The notes: generated by a model from the letters alone, not told the origin. 64,000 nt of DNA from Luoshenia tenuis (GCF_014384745.1 NZ_JACRSO010000005.1:133763-197762); one strand, 5' to 3'; positions 49,825 to 58,638 are shown, numbered from the stretch's first letter. Made by a program: numbers and translations.

Positions 49825-50748
49825 TTAAGCGTTTTGGTGCTCCAAACCCTGAAAGGCCAGGGCGGCCGCACCCCGCAAACCCGCCTCGTAGCCAAGGCCG
49901 GTCTGCAAAATGGGCATGCCGGCATTGGCAGTGGCAAAGACCTCCTGCCCATAGACCTGGGCGATACCCTCTTGCAGCAGGTCAAAGCTTAAAGATACCC
50001 CGCCGCCGATGATGGCGGCCTGCAAGTTCAGCAGGTTGGTGGCCGCCGCAATGGCCCGGCCTAGGTAGTTGCCGGTCTTGCGCCATACGGCCAGGGCCTC
50101 CGCCTCGCCCGCCCGTGCGCGCGCGGCGATCTGCGCCGCGTCGATGGGGTCTCCTTCGGGCAGCCCCGCCGCCTGGCGGTAGCGCCGGGCGATGCCCGGG
50201 CCGGCTGCGCAGGCCTCCAGACAGCCGCGTTTCCCGCAGGGGCAAAGGGGCCCGCCGCTCTCCACCGTCAGGTGGCCGATCTCCCCGGCGTTGCCGCCCG
50301 CCCCGGCGTACAGCTGCCCGTTTAATACCAGCGCGCCGCCCACGCCGTTGGAAACGGTGATCCACAGATAATCGCGCATCTCCCGGCACACGCCCCAGCG
50401 CTGCTCGGCCAGGGCGCAGGCGTTTACGTCGTTTTCAATATAAACGTCAAGGCCCAATCTTTCGCCCAATAGCTGTGCGATGGGGAAATCCCCAATGCCG
50501 GAATAGGGCGCGTATACCCACAGTCCCTTTTCCGGGTCCGCCAGCCCCGGGATGGTGGCCCCGCAGGCCGCGGCCTCTCCGGCCATGGGCAGGCGCGCCA
50601 CGCTGGAGAGGATCTTTTCCAGCACCTCCTCCTGGGTCGGCCGGGGGGAAAAGGCCGTCTTCTCCTGGCAAAGCACATTGCCGCTTTCGTCCACCAGCGC
50701 TACGATCAATTTGGACCCGCCGATATCCAGCGCCAGGCATTTTTTCAT
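49825..50748 (-). CDS. ROK-family sugar kinase (glucokinase-like)
   Basis: 307 aa. ATP-binding LALDIGGSKL, sugar-binding ENDVNACALAEQRWG, ROK signature GEIGHLTVESGGPLCPCGKRGCLEA... whose Cys/His residues bind zinc. No HTH, so a kinase rather than a repressor. It phosphorylates glucose or a related hexose. ATG 50748 follows GAAAGGCGGGAG. First gene of the operon with ppa and the small protein. Confidence 0.92.
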   Translation of the reverse strand: MKKCLALDIGGSKLIVALVDESGNVLCQEKTAFSPRPTQEEVLEKILSSVARLPMAGEAAACGATIPGLADPEKGLWVYAPYSGIGDFPIAQLLGERLGLDVYIENDVNACALAEQRWGVCREMRDYLWITVSNGVGGALVLNGQLYAGAGGNAGEIGHLTVESGGPLCPCGKRGCLEACAAGPGIARRYRQAAGLPEGDPIDAAQIAARARAGEAEALAVWRKTGNYLGRAIAAATNLLNLQAAIIGGGVSLSFDLLQEGIAQVYGQEVFATANAGMPILQTGLGYEAGLRGAAALAFQGLEHQNA

Positions 50749-50950
50749 GGATACTCCCGCCTTTCTCAATGTAACGGCCAGGGCTAAAGCGCAGGCCGTA
50801 GTACTCTTGTTTACTATTGTAGACCAAGCCGGGGCGGATTGCCAGTCCCCTTTTTTACCGGCCTGCGCTCCGGGCGTGTTTTTTGCGCACCGCTGTGTTA
50901 CACTAAGGGCAGAGCAATGTCTCCAAACCTATGTTAAAGGAGCACACGAT

Positions 50951-51442
50951 ATGACAGATGAAACCGGCAAGCTCAGCGCCAAGCACGTGTCCGATTCCCG
51001 CACCGAGCAGGTGCAGATCCTGATGAGCGAACAGATCAACGGCCAGAGCCGGCTGTTCGGCGGCAAGCTGATGGAGTGGATCGACGTGGTCGCCGCCGTG
51101 GTGGCCCGCCGCCACTCGGGGTGCGATGTGACCACCGCATCGGTAGATAACCTGCAATTCCGCGCGCCAGCCTTTGTCAACGATACCATTATTCTGGTGG
51201 GCAAGCTCACCCGGGCGGGGCGCACCTCCATGGAGGTACGGGTGGATACCTATGTGGAGGAACTTTCCGGAGAGCGGCATAAGATCAATGTGGCCTACCT
51301 TGTCATGGTCGCACTGGATAAAAAGGGCAACCCCACGCCGGTGCCCCGGCTGATTTTGGATACCGATGCCGAGGCTGCCGAGTGGGAGGCCGCCGAGCGG
51401 CGCCAGCAGCTGCGCGTGCAGCGGCGAAAGGAGCGCTTTTAG
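50951..51442 (+). CDS. Hotdog-fold acyl-CoA thioesterase
   Basis: 163 aa, YciA/BACH-like: NGQSRLFGGKLMEWIDVVAAVVARRH near the N-terminus carries the catalytic Asn/Asp region and CDVTTASVDNLQFRAPAFVNDT follows. Hydrolyses acyl-CoA; preference unknown. AAAGGAG fits ATG 50951. A basic C-terminal tail (RRQQLRVQRRKERF) is unusual. Confidence 0.9.
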   Translation: MTDETGKLSAKHVSDSRTEQVQILMSEQINGQSRLFGGKLMEWIDVVAAVVARRHSGCDVTTASVDNLQFRAPAFVNDTIILVGKLTRAGRTSMEVRVDTYVEELSGERHKINVAYLVMVALDKKGNPTPVPRLILDTDAEAAEWEAAERRQQLRVQRRKERF

Positions 51443-51448
51443 GTTGGG

Positions 51449-51478
51449 TTTACAGGGCGTAAGTCTATCGGTTATACT
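51449..51478 (+). promoter_or_regulatory. Promoter of the HSL-like esterase gene
   Basis: TTTACA (51449-51454), 18 bases, TATACT (51473-51478). Confidence 0.6.
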
Positions 51479-51519
51479 TTATATATAAAGATAGCGCGTT
51501 TTTTAAGGAGGGAATCAAA

Positions 51520-52608
51520 ATGGCAGATTACCGTACCTGTCTGCAGCGCCTGGAGGAGAATACCCGTTTGATCGATGTGGCGGGCCTGCCCGTCACCATC
51601 AAGCCCGTGCCGGATGAGGACCTGCCCGGCGCAGTGGACCCGCGAGTGCGGGCGGTGCGCGCCCAGCCCCCGGCGCAGGAGGGCGAGGTGGACCCCTACA
51701 CCTATAATGGCGTGCCCATCGGCGCCATGCGCCAGAAGATGGGCTGGGCTAATGCCGACATCACCGCCGGAGATGTGCGCACGCAGTGCCGCACCATCGA
51801 TGGGAAAAACGGCCCCATCGGCCTTTTTATCTACACCGCCCCAAAGGCTAAGCCGGGCTGCCCCTGCCTTGTGTTCATCCATGGCGGCGGCTTTTTTGGC
51901 GGCAGCTGCAAAACGGTGGAGAACCCCTGCAAGGCCATCGCTGAAAAGGCGGCGTGCGTCGTGGTCTCGGTGGATTACCGCCTGGCGCCGGAGCATCCCT
52001 ATCCCCAAGGATTTGAGGATTGCTTTGACGCGGTCACCTGGGTCTATAACCACGCCCGGGAACTGGGGATCGATCCCCGCAAGATCGGCGTGGCCGGGGA
52101 CAGCGCCGGGGGTAACCTCTCGGCGGTCTGCACGCTGAAGGACCGGGATTTGGGCAGCGGCATGATCCATTATCAGGCGCTGATCTACCCCACGGTAGAC
52201 CGGGGGCCCTTTGATGGCAACCCCTTTTACGATTGGACGCTGGACGCCTTTACCTTCCGCCCGGAGGATGAGCAGATGGCCCGGCAGTGCGCCCTGGGCA
52301 TCTATGGGGTGGACGCCAACTCCACCGCCCTGTACCTCACCTCGCCCAGTCAGGTGGATGACCCTTATGCCTCACCGCTGCGCGCGGAGGATTTTAAGGG
52401 CCTGCCCAAGAGCCTGATCGTAGTGGCGGAGTTTGATTCCCTGCGCCTCCAGTGCGAGGCCTATGCCCGCCGCCTCATGGACGATGGCGTAGAGGTGCGC
52501 ATGCTGCGCTACAACGGGATGGATCATGCCTTCATCGATAAGTGTGGCCTTTACCCCCAGGCGGAGGACTGTTACCGGGAGATCGCGCAGGATCTGAAAA
52601 GCCTGTAA
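51520..52608 (+). CDS. Hormone-sensitive-lipase-family esterase
   Basis: 362 aa alpha/beta hydrolase. Oxyanion-hole HGGGFFGG at residues 121-128, nucleophile Ser195 in GDSAGG, Asp near 305 (VAEFDSL) and His near 337 (GMDHAF). No signal peptide: cytoplasmic carboxylesterase for short acyl esters. Good RBS AAGGAGGG. Own promoter and terminator. Confidence 0.9.
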   Translation: MADYRTCLQRLEENTRLIDVAGLPVTIKPVPDEDLPGAVDPRVRAVRAQPPAQEGEVDPYTYNGVPIGAMRQKMGWANADITAGDVRTQCRTIDGKNGPIGLFIYTAPKAKPGCPCLVFIHGGGFFGGSCKTVENPCKAIAEKAACVVVSVDYRLAPEHPYPQGFEDCFDAVTWVYNHARELGIDPRKIGVAGDSAGGNLSAVCTLKDRDLGSGMIHYQALIYPTVDRGPFDGNPFYDWTLDAFTFRPEDEQMARQCALGIYGVDANSTALYLTSPSQVDDPYASPLRAEDFKGLPKSLIVVAEFDSLRLQCEAYARRLMDDGVEVRMLRYNGMDHAFIDKCGLYPQAEDCYREIAQDLKSL

Positions 52609-52627
52609 ATTATGAATCGCAATTAAG

Positions 52628-52655
52628 GGCGGGCGCAAAATGCGCCCGCCTTTTT
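52628..52655 (+). terminator. Terminator after the esterase gene
   Basis: GGCGGGCGCA / TGCGCCCGCC, loop AAA, T5. Confidence 0.92.
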
Positions 52656-52825
52656 ACTGCCCAAATGGCAGGTTTTTCCTGTCAAGCAAAATATCCGTTA
52701 CGATTTTTAAAGATAAGGTTTCAAAAGTGTTAAATCTTCGTTCCATTTGTCTACAGCCCTTGCATTGGACGGATAAACCGATAGAATAGTAAGAGATACG
52801 AAATTTGTCATAAGGTGGGTCAACG

Positions 52826-53722
52826 GTGCGGATGAGGGATGGACGCAGGATCAGGGTCAAAAGCAGGCGCTTTAAGCGCATAGTAGCGTGCGCGGGCACG
52901 CTTGTGGCCGGGCTGGTGTGCGTCCTGACCCTACAGCATGGCCTGGCCCGCCCGGCGATAGACCCGGCACAGCTGGCCCAGGGGCAGGCGCTGCTGCAAC
53001 AGGCCCAGGCCGCGGATGTGGCGCAGGCCCAGGCGCAGGTGGACGCCCGCGCCGAAGCTCAGCGCCAGCAGGCCGAAGCCGAAAGGCAACAAAAAGAGCA
53101 GGAAGAGGCTGAGCAAAAGCGGCAGGAGCAAGCGGCACAGCAAGAGGCCGAGCGCCAGAAAAAGGAGGCGGAGGCCGCCGCGCTCCGCACGCTGCGCAAG
53201 CAATTCAAGGGCTCCGTGATCGTGGGGGATTCTATTACCGAGGCTTTGGCGGATTACGGTTTTTTGCCCCGCAATAACGTGGTCAGCCACCGGGGCATCA
53301 GCGTCAAAGAGGCGGACGAGCAGATGGCCACCGTCATCGGCCTTGCGCCGGATCATATCTTCCTCTCCTTTGGGATGAACGATCTGCCCTATTTCCTGGG
53401 GGATGCCAATGAATTTATAAAGTATTATGAGCAGCAGATCGCCAAACTGCGCCAGGCGCTGCCTCAGGCAAAGCTCTACGTCAACAGCGTGCTGCCCGTG
53501 CAGCAAAACGCCATTGATGAAAATGCCTATTACGGCAAGTATCCCGAGTTCAACAGGGCTTTAGAGGAGATGTGCGCCCGGCTGAACCTCCCCTTTATCG
53601 ATAACAACCCTTACGTGGAGGGCAAGCCTGAGATGTACAAGTCCGATGGCATCCACGTGGTCAACAGCTACTATATCCAGTGGATGCAGCACATGGCCCA
53701 AGTTGCGGGCCTGGACGGGTGA
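52826..53722 (+). CDS. Membrane-anchored SGNH/GDSL hydrolase with coiled-coil stalk
   Basis: 298 aa. A basic N-terminus and one helix (about residues 18-38) anchor the protein outside the membrane. Residues 45-120 form a Gln/Glu/Ala-rich coiled coil. The rest is an SGNH hydrolase: Ser136 (VGDSITEAL), Asn185 (GMND) and the Asp-x-x-His pair in SDGIHVV near 274-277. It probably adds or removes acetyl groups on a surface polymer. GTG 52826 is 7 bases from AAGGTGG. First of four genes (with DUF4358, MBOAT and DHHW proteins). Confidence 0.88.
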   Translation: MRMRDGRRIRVKSRRFKRIVACAGTLVAGLVCVLTLQHGLARPAIDPAQLAQGQALLQQAQAADVAQAQAQVDARAEAQRQQAEAERQQKEQEEAEQKRQEQAAQQEAERQKKEAEAAALRTLRKQFKGSVIVGDSITEALADYGFLPRNNVVSHRGISVKEADEQMATVIGLAPDHIFLSFGMNDLPYFLGDANEFIKYYEQQIAKLRQALPQAKLYVNSVLPVQQNAIDENAYYGKYPEFNRALEEMCARLNLPFIDNNPYVEGKPEMYKSDGIHVVNSYYIQWMQHMAQVAGLDG

Positions 53723-53729
53723 GGGCGGT

Positions 53730-54209
53730 ATGAAGCATAATTTTCTGTTCATTAAAATCGGCCTTATGGCCTTTATCGCGGTGTTCCTCATCCTGATCTG
53801 CACCTCCGGCAACTATGCCGATAAGCCCATGGAGCAGATCGCCTCGGTCCTTTCCCAGGCCGAAGGGATGGATGGGCTCAAGGCCGGCGCCGCGGGCGAC
53901 CTGCGGCGCTACTATAACCTGGAGGAAGAGGACCTGGAGGGGTTTATGCTCTGCCTCCCCGCCTCGCCCATGGATGCGGACGAGCTGCTGGTGGTCAAGA
54001 TGAAAGACGAGCAGCAGGCCTCTGCGGTGGAGCAGGCCATTTTGCAGCGGCAGGCCAGCCAAAAGGCCTCCTTTGAGGGGTACGGCGCGCAGCAGACCGC
54101 TCTGCTCAACGGCTATGTGCTGGAGATCAAGGGGCGGTATGCCTTTTATGCCGTATCCCCTTATGCGCAGGGGTGGCAGTCGCTTTTCTCGGAGATCATC
54201 CGGGCCTAA
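53730..54209 (+). CDS. DUF4358 lipoprotein-like / anchored protein
   Basis: 159 aa. N-terminal membrane helix (residues 5-25, ending LILICTSG) and an extracytoplasmic domain of the DUF4358 type (SVLSQAEGMDGLKAGAAGDL..., LLVVKMKDEQQASAVEQAIL). Function unknown, but DUF4358 genes are regularly found beside MBOAT and DHHW genes in Firmicutes. 7 bp after the SGNH gene. Confidence 0.82.
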   Translation: MKHNFLFIKIGLMAFIAVFLILICTSGNYADKPMEQIASVLSQAEGMDGLKAGAAGDLRRYYNLEEEDLEGFMLCLPASPMDADELLVVKMKDEQQASAVEQAILQRQASQKASFEGYGAQQTALLNGYVLEIKGRYAFYAVSPYAQGWQSLFSEIIRA

Positions 54210-54227
54210 GGCGGGGCGCGCCCCGCC
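54210..54227 (+). other. Perfect 18-bp GC palindrome between DUF4358 and MBOAT genes
   Basis: GGCGGGGCGCGCCCCGCC followed by AGTTTT. It starts on the base after the stop codon. It could be a partial terminator/attenuator lowering expression of the downstream genes, or an RNA-stability element. Confidence 0.45.
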
Positions 54228-54264
54228 AGTTTTGCCAAAAGAATCGTTTTGAAAGGATAGGCCC

Positions 54265-55662
54265 ATGGTATTTAGCAGCATTTTCTTTTTATTCTTCTTT
54301 TTGCCCATCACCCTGATGGCTTATTTTTTCGTCCCCAAGTCCTTTAAAAACATCGTGCTGCTGCTGGCCAGCCTGTTCTTCTACGCCTGGGGCGAGCCGG
54401 TCTATGTGGTGCTGATGCTGTTTTCCGCCGCCTTTAACTATATTTTTGGCCTGGATATCGGCCGCCGCATCGAGCGGGGCGCGCGGGGGGCCAAAGCCAA
54501 CCTGCTCCTGGCGGTGGGGGTCAACCTGTTTTTGCTGGGCTTTTTTAAATACTCCGGCTTTCTGGTGGAAACGGTAAACGCGCTGACCGGGCTGAGCCTG
54601 CCCTACCGGGCGTTGCCGCTGCCCATAGGCATCTCCTTTTACACCTTTCAGACCATGAGTTATTTGATCGACGTGTACCGGGGCAAGGTGCATGCCCAGC
54701 GCAGCCTGCTCAATTTCAGCCTGTACGTCACCATGTTCCCCCAGCTGATCGCCGGGCCCATCGTGCGCTATTCGGATATCGAGCCGGCGCTGGAGCAGCG
54801 CTCGGTCAGCCTGGTCAAATTCGGCGCGGGCGCGGCCGATTTTATTTTGGGGCTGGCCAAAAAGGTGCTGCTGGCCAACAACCTGGGGCGGGTCTTTACC
54901 ACCGTGCAGCTTTTAGCGCCGGGGGAGGCCAGCGTGCTGACCGCCTGGGTGGGTATTTTCGCCTATACGCTGCAAATTTACTTTGATTTCAGCGGCTATT
55001 CGGATATGGCCATCGGCCTTGGCAAGATGTTTGGCTTCAACTTCATGCAGAACTTTGACTATCCCTATATCTCTAAAAGCATAACCGAGTTTTGGCGGCG
55101 CTGGCATATCTCCCTTAGCAGCTGGTTCCGCGAGTACGTGTACATTCCGCTGGGCGGCAACCGGGTGCCGGTGCTCAAGCACCTGCGCAACATCATGGTG
55201 GTGTGGATGCTCACCGGCCTGTGGCACGGGGCCAGCTGGAACTTTGTGCTGTGGGGCCTTTACTACGGGGTGCTGCTCTGTCTTGAAAAATACCTGCTGG
55301 GCCGGGTGCTCTCGCGCATGCCCGCCTGGGGCAAGCGCGCCTACACCATGGTGCTGGTCATCGTGGGCTGGGTGCTCTTTAGCAATACCTCCCTTCAGGG
55401 GGTAGGGGCGTATCTGGGCAATATGGTGGGCATCGGCGCGGCAGGCTTTGCCGATGGCACCGGGCTTTACCTGCTTTTGAGCCATCTTGTACTGTTCGTC
55501 CTGGGGATCCTGGCCTGCGGGCCGCTCATCGCCCGAGGTTTAAGCGCGCTGACGGAGCGGGCGCCCTGGGCCGCGGCGCTGGTGCTAATGCTGGTATTGG
55601 TGCTGTGCATCGCCTACCTGGTTTTTGATACCTATAATCCATTCTTGTACTTCAGGTTTTAG
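54265..55662 (+). CDS. MBOAT-family O-acyltransferase (AlgI/DltB-like)
   Basis: 465 aa polytopic membrane enzyme with about 11 helices. Typical segments: LPIGISFYTFQTMSYLID, GPIVRYSDIEP, FDFSGYSDMAIGLGKMFGF, FWRRWHISLSSWFREYVYIPLGG and the catalytic His in GLWHGASWNFVLWG near residue 318. It carries acyl groups across the membrane to an acceptor. Second core component of the acetylation cassette; the DHHW partner follows 15 bp later. Confidence 0.94.
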   Translation: MVFSSIFFLFFFLPITLMAYFFVPKSFKNIVLLLASLFFYAWGEPVYVVLMLFSAAFNYIFGLDIGRRIERGARGAKANLLLAVGVNLFLLGFFKYSGFLVETVNALTGLSLPYRALPLPIGISFYTFQTMSYLIDVYRGKVHAQRSLLNFSLYVTMFPQLIAGPIVRYSDIEPALEQRSVSLVKFGAGAADFILGLAKKVLLANNLGRVFTTVQLLAPGEASVLTAWVGIFAYTLQIYFDFSGYSDMAIGLGKMFGFNFMQNFDYPYISKSITEFWRRWHISLSSWFREYVYIPLGGNRVPVLKHLRNIMVVWMLTGLWHGASWNFVLWGLYYGVLLCLEKYLLGRVLSRMPAWGKRAYTMVLVIVGWVLFSNTSLQGVGAYLGNMVGIGAAGFADGTGLYLLLSHLVLFVLGILACGPLIARGLSALTERAPWAAALVLMLVLVLCIAYLVFDTYNPFLYFRF

Positions 55663-55677
55663 AAAGGAGGGCGCAAC

Positions 55678-56862
55678 GTGAAAAAACGCGATCCTATCGC
55701 CAGCTTCCGGGCCTTTTCACTCTTTTTGGGCGCGGCCTTTCTGGTGGGGCTATTCGCCCTGACGCTGATCAATCTGTTCACCGCGGACCGGACGTTTTCT
55801 GAAAAGGAGAACCGCATGCTGGCCGCGCGGCCGGATTTTTCCATGGACAGGCTGCTTAGCGGGCGCTACCGCACGGATGTGGAGACCTATGTGAACGATC
55901 AATTCGCCGGGCGGGACTTTTTTGTTTCCATCAAAGCCATGGCCGATCAGGCCATGGGCAAGCGTGAGGCCAACGGCGTCTATCTGGGGCGGGACGGCAG
56001 CCTGTACGAGCAGTTTACCCCGCCGGCTGCGGACAACCTGAACGAGACCATCGCCGCCATGCAGGCGTTTGCGCAGCGCCACGGGAACCTGCGGCACTAC
56101 GCCATGGTGGCGCCCACCGCTGTGAACATTTATGCGGACCGCCTGCCGCACTTTGCCCCGGCGGAGGATCAAAATCCCTACCTGGATACGCTCTTTGCCC
56201 GTCTGGGGGAGGGCAATATCACCCCCATCGACCTGCGGGAGAGCTTTATGGCCCATCGGGATCAGACCCGCCTTTATTACCGGACCGATCACCACTGGAC
56301 CACGCCCGGCGCTTACCTGGCCTTTCAGAGCGCCGCGGGCGCGCTGGGGCTGGACGCGGAGGCGGCTGCCTTTGACCGCGCGCCCGTGACCGAGGGCTTT
56401 CAGGGTACCCTCAGCGCCAAAAGCGGCTTTCTGGGCGGGACGACCGAGGCCATCGAGATGTATTTCCCCAGGGAAGAGGTGCCCCTGGTGGTCAATTATG
56501 TGGAAGAGCAGCAGCGAACCGCTACCCTTTACGCCAGCGAGAACCTGCAAAAACGGGACGCTTACGCCGTATTTTTAAACGGCAACCATCCGCTGGTGGA
56601 AATCGAGACTGCGGCCGATTCCACCCGCCGCATCCTGGTGGTCAAGGATTCGTACGCCAACTGCTTTATCCCCTTCTTGGTTCCCTATTTCAGCGAGATC
56701 GTGGTGGTGGATCCGCGCTATTACTACGGCAACCTGGACGACCTGATCGATTATTATGAGATCAGCGAGGTGCTGTATCTCTATAACGCCAATACCTTCT
56801 TTCAGGATACCGCCCTGCGCCTGGCGCTGCAGCCGGCCGCGGATACAGCGGGGGAGGAGTAG
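55678..56862 (+). CDS. DHHW-family (AlgX/AlgJ-like) acetyltransferase partner
   Basis: 394 aa. One N-terminal membrane helix (about residues 12-34), then an extracytoplasmic SGNH-like domain with the family motif RTDHHWT at residues 202-208 and VVKDSYANCFIPFL near 322 containing the catalytic Ser. Works with the MBOAT protein to O-acetylate a polysaccharide or teichoic acid. GTG 55678 after AAAGGAGGG. Last gene of the cassette, with a terminator directly after. Confidence 0.92.
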   Translation: MKKRDPIASFRAFSLFLGAAFLVGLFALTLINLFTADRTFSEKENRMLAARPDFSMDRLLSGRYRTDVETYVNDQFAGRDFFVSIKAMADQAMGKREANGVYLGRDGSLYEQFTPPAADNLNETIAAMQAFAQRHGNLRHYAMVAPTAVNIYADRLPHFAPAEDQNPYLDTLFARLGEGNITPIDLRESFMAHRDQTRLYYRTDHHWTTPGAYLAFQSAAGALGLDAEAAAFDRAPVTEGFQGTLSAKSGFLGGTTEAIEMYFPREEVPLVVNYVEEQQRTATLYASENLQKRDAYAVFLNGNHPLVEIETAADSTRRILVVKDSYANCFIPFLVPYFSEIVVVDPRYYYGNLDDLIDYYEISEVLYLYNANTFFQDTALRLALQPAADTAGEE

Positions 56863-56883
56863 GAAAGAGCGGCGAAGCATGGG

Positions 56884-56916
56884 AAAAGCCAGGGCATCGT
56901 GCCCTGGCTTTTAGTT
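56884..56916 (+). terminator. Terminator of the acetylation cassette
   Basis: AAAAGCCAGGGCA / TGCCCTGGCTTTT, loop TCG, then AGTTTTC. Confidence 0.88.
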
Positions 56917-57075
56917 TTCTGTTTCTTTTAGCAGCTCATCATAGGTGGTCTGCAACGCGTCCCGTATTATCTTTTCGGATAGCGCATCCTCAACGCACTT
57001 GCTTTGGATCATCAAAAGGCGGTTCCTTACGGACGCAGGAATAGCATCAGCGCTTAAAAAAGATGCTAAGGCTCT
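56911..57075 (-). pseudogene. Remnant of an unidentified coding sequence
   Basis: 54 sense codons are open on the minus strand between an upstream TAG (57078-57076) and a TAA at 56913-56911. The peptide includes VRNRLLMIQSKCVEDALSEK and IIRDALQTTYDELLKETEN, which looks like a normal protein C-terminus. There is no RBS or start at the front (only an internal ATG giving about 33 residues). It abuts copy B of the repeat, suggesting it was cut by insertion or deletion. Weak evidence. Confidence 0.35.
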
Positions 57076-57078
57076 CTA

Positions 57079-57128
57079 GTTAAAGGCATAGGTTTTTATT
57101 CAGTAGAGAACCAAGGCATAATGCGAAA
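57079..57128. other. Short AT-rich spacer
   Basis: No feature recognised between the remnant and the repeat. Confidence 0.3.
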
Positions 57129-57810
57129 TAGGGAGGAAAGTTAAGGAACGAATTTTATTCGTTAAGGGGGAAGGGGGATTCCGATTTCCCCCTTTAGGCT
57201 AAAGCCCCTCTGTTCACTGTGGGTTTGCCCATCGCGGCGTGCCGGCCGCTCGGGCGCACCTCACGTGCACAGAAATCATCGCGCCCTTTGGCTCTGTAGG
57301 CCCGTCAGCCTCTGTTCGTTACGGGTTTGCCCATCGCGGCTTATGCCGCTTGTGCTTACCTCGCACTCACAGAGTACTGCGTTCGCTGCATCCGGCACTG
57401 CCGGCGCTCACTCCGTACTCCACTGGCGGCGGGCGCTATAGATTTCCCTTAACAATCCCTAATCCCCCCAAACGGCCACTCCGTGGAGGGGACGGAGATT
57501 TCTCAAACTCTCCTAAGCAGATAAGCAGATATATTTTCCAGTCGTTTCGCTTATGCTCTACCAATCGGATCAACCCATACTTGCCTCCCTCTGACGAGGG
57601 AGGTGGCGCGCCTTTAGGTGCGCCGGAGGGAGAGATTACCTTGAACGAATACCCAAACTTTAGCACTTACTACGTTGTCATTCAAAGGGATACCGCAAGG
57701 CCGAGCGAAGAATCTCGCGTATGGGCAGGAAAGCGGCGTTTGACCTGCACGGTGCAGGAGAGCCCAACGAGGTGTAAGAAGATTCCTCGCTTGCGGCTCG
57801 GAATGACGGG
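57129..57810. repeat. Composite intergenic repeat, copy B
   Basis: Second copy of the element at 23083-23755, same orientation and block order: AGGGAGGAAAGTTA, GTTAAGGGGGAAGGGG, AGGCTAAAGCCCCTCTGTTC, GGCGGCGGGCGCTATAGATT with TCCCTTAACAATCCC, AAACGGCCACTCCGTGG and the TTGCCTCCCTCTGACGAGGG block (57581-57636). The inner CTGTTC...TTTGCCCATCGCGGC unit is present twice (57210 and 57312 regions) but differs from copy A. An open frame on the plus strand through this element is not a gene. Confidence 0.85.
57677..57807. repeat. REP-like long inverted repeat closing copy B
   Basis: GTCATTC ... GAGCGAAGAATCT (57677-57715) pairs with GATTCCTCGC ... CGGAATGAC (57781-57807). The arms match those of copy A, while the 65-base loop is unrelated to the loop in copy A. 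Confidence 0.75.
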
Positions 57811-57892
57811 ATTGTATGCTGTTGTCAGGTGGAAAAGTATGCATTTGAAGATAGAGGCAGCGATGGCGGAGATCGCCATGACTTTGGATAAT

Positions 57893-57922
57893 AAAAAGCC
57901 ACAGGGGCAAACCCCTGTGGCT
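57893..57922 (-). terminator. Terminator of the DJ-1/PfpI gene
   Basis: AGCCACAGGGG / CCCCTGTGGCT, loop CAAA; minus-strand T run TTTTTATT. Confidence 0.9.
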
Positions 57923-57936
57923 TAGCCTTTTTTGCA

Positions 57937-58527
57937 TTACTTCCCGCCCGGGATCAGCAGTCCCTTTTCCGCGTACTCGCCGGCAATGCGCTGCAAGATC
58001 AGGTCGCGTATCTTTTCCCCCTGCAGCCGCTGTACCAGGTGCAGCGAGAGCAGCAGCGCGCTTAAGCCTCCCTGGCAGGTCAAACAGTGCTTGTCCGAGA
58101 GAAAGGGGACGTCCTCGGGGCTTTTGCATACCCGCTCCAGCGCCGCGTGCAGGTTTTGCGGAGCGGCGGCCCGCGCGCCCAGCAGCAGCCCGCCCATGCC
58201 GGCCATCAGCACCCCTAGGCCGCTGGCGCAGCGCACCGGTACCTGCGCCCCGGAGGAGAGCCAAAAGACAAAGCCCTCGTCATTGCACAGCTTCCGGGCG
58301 GTATCCCCGCCCGGGATCACCAGTATATCGTATTCCCGCAGGTGGCCGCCCATGCGGGTGGGGGTCAGCTCCAGCCCGCGGTCGTCCCCGCCAAGCAGGG
58401 TATAGCTCACCAGGTCCCAGCTTAGCCCCTGGTCAAACCCCATGGTTTTGATACGGGTCAGCGGGTCGTATAAAAGCGCAAACTCCAGCAGATTCATCCC
58501 CTGGTACACAACAAAGCCGATCTTCAT
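57937..58527 (-). CDS. DJ-1/PfpI-family protein
   Basis: 196 aa class I glutamine amidotransferase-like fold. Opening MKIGFVVYQGMNLLEFALLYDPL, then ILVIPGGDTAR near residue 70 and the nucleophile elbow VRCASGLGVL with a Cys near residue 100. Two more Cys occur near the C-terminus. Family roles include chaperone/deglycase, protease-like and isocyanide-hydratase activities; which applies is unclear. Own terminator. Confidence 0.82.
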   Translation of the reverse strand: MKIGFVVYQGMNLLEFALLYDPLTRIKTMGFDQGLSWDLVSYTLLGGDDRGLELTPTRMGGHLREYDILVIPGGDTARKLCNDEGFVFWLSSGAQVPVRCASGLGVLMAGMGGLLLGARAAAPQNLHAALERVCKSPEDVPFLSDKHCLTCQGGLSALLLSLHLVQRLQGEKIRDLILQRIAGEYAEKGLLIPGGK

Positions 58528-58593
58528 GCGGCGCCTCCTTTTGGCTCGTTCTCACCTTTTATCATACCCGCTTAACCGTGCGCGCGCAACCTA

Positions 58594-58625
58594 AAAGGCA
58601 GGCAAGGGAACCCTTGCCTGCCTTT
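58594..58625 (-). terminator. Terminator of the GH43 operon
   Basis: 15-bp arms, AAAGGCAGGCAAGGG / CCCTTGCCTGCCTTT, almost no loop; minus-strand TTTTAGG follows. Confidence 0.85.
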
Positions 58626-58638
58626 ATGCTGTGCTTCT

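Noticed and set aside
57239..57925. Open frame on the plus strand through repeat copy B
   Set aside because: It runs through repeat blocks, the REP-like hairpin and the DJ-1 terminator, and copy A does not keep it open.
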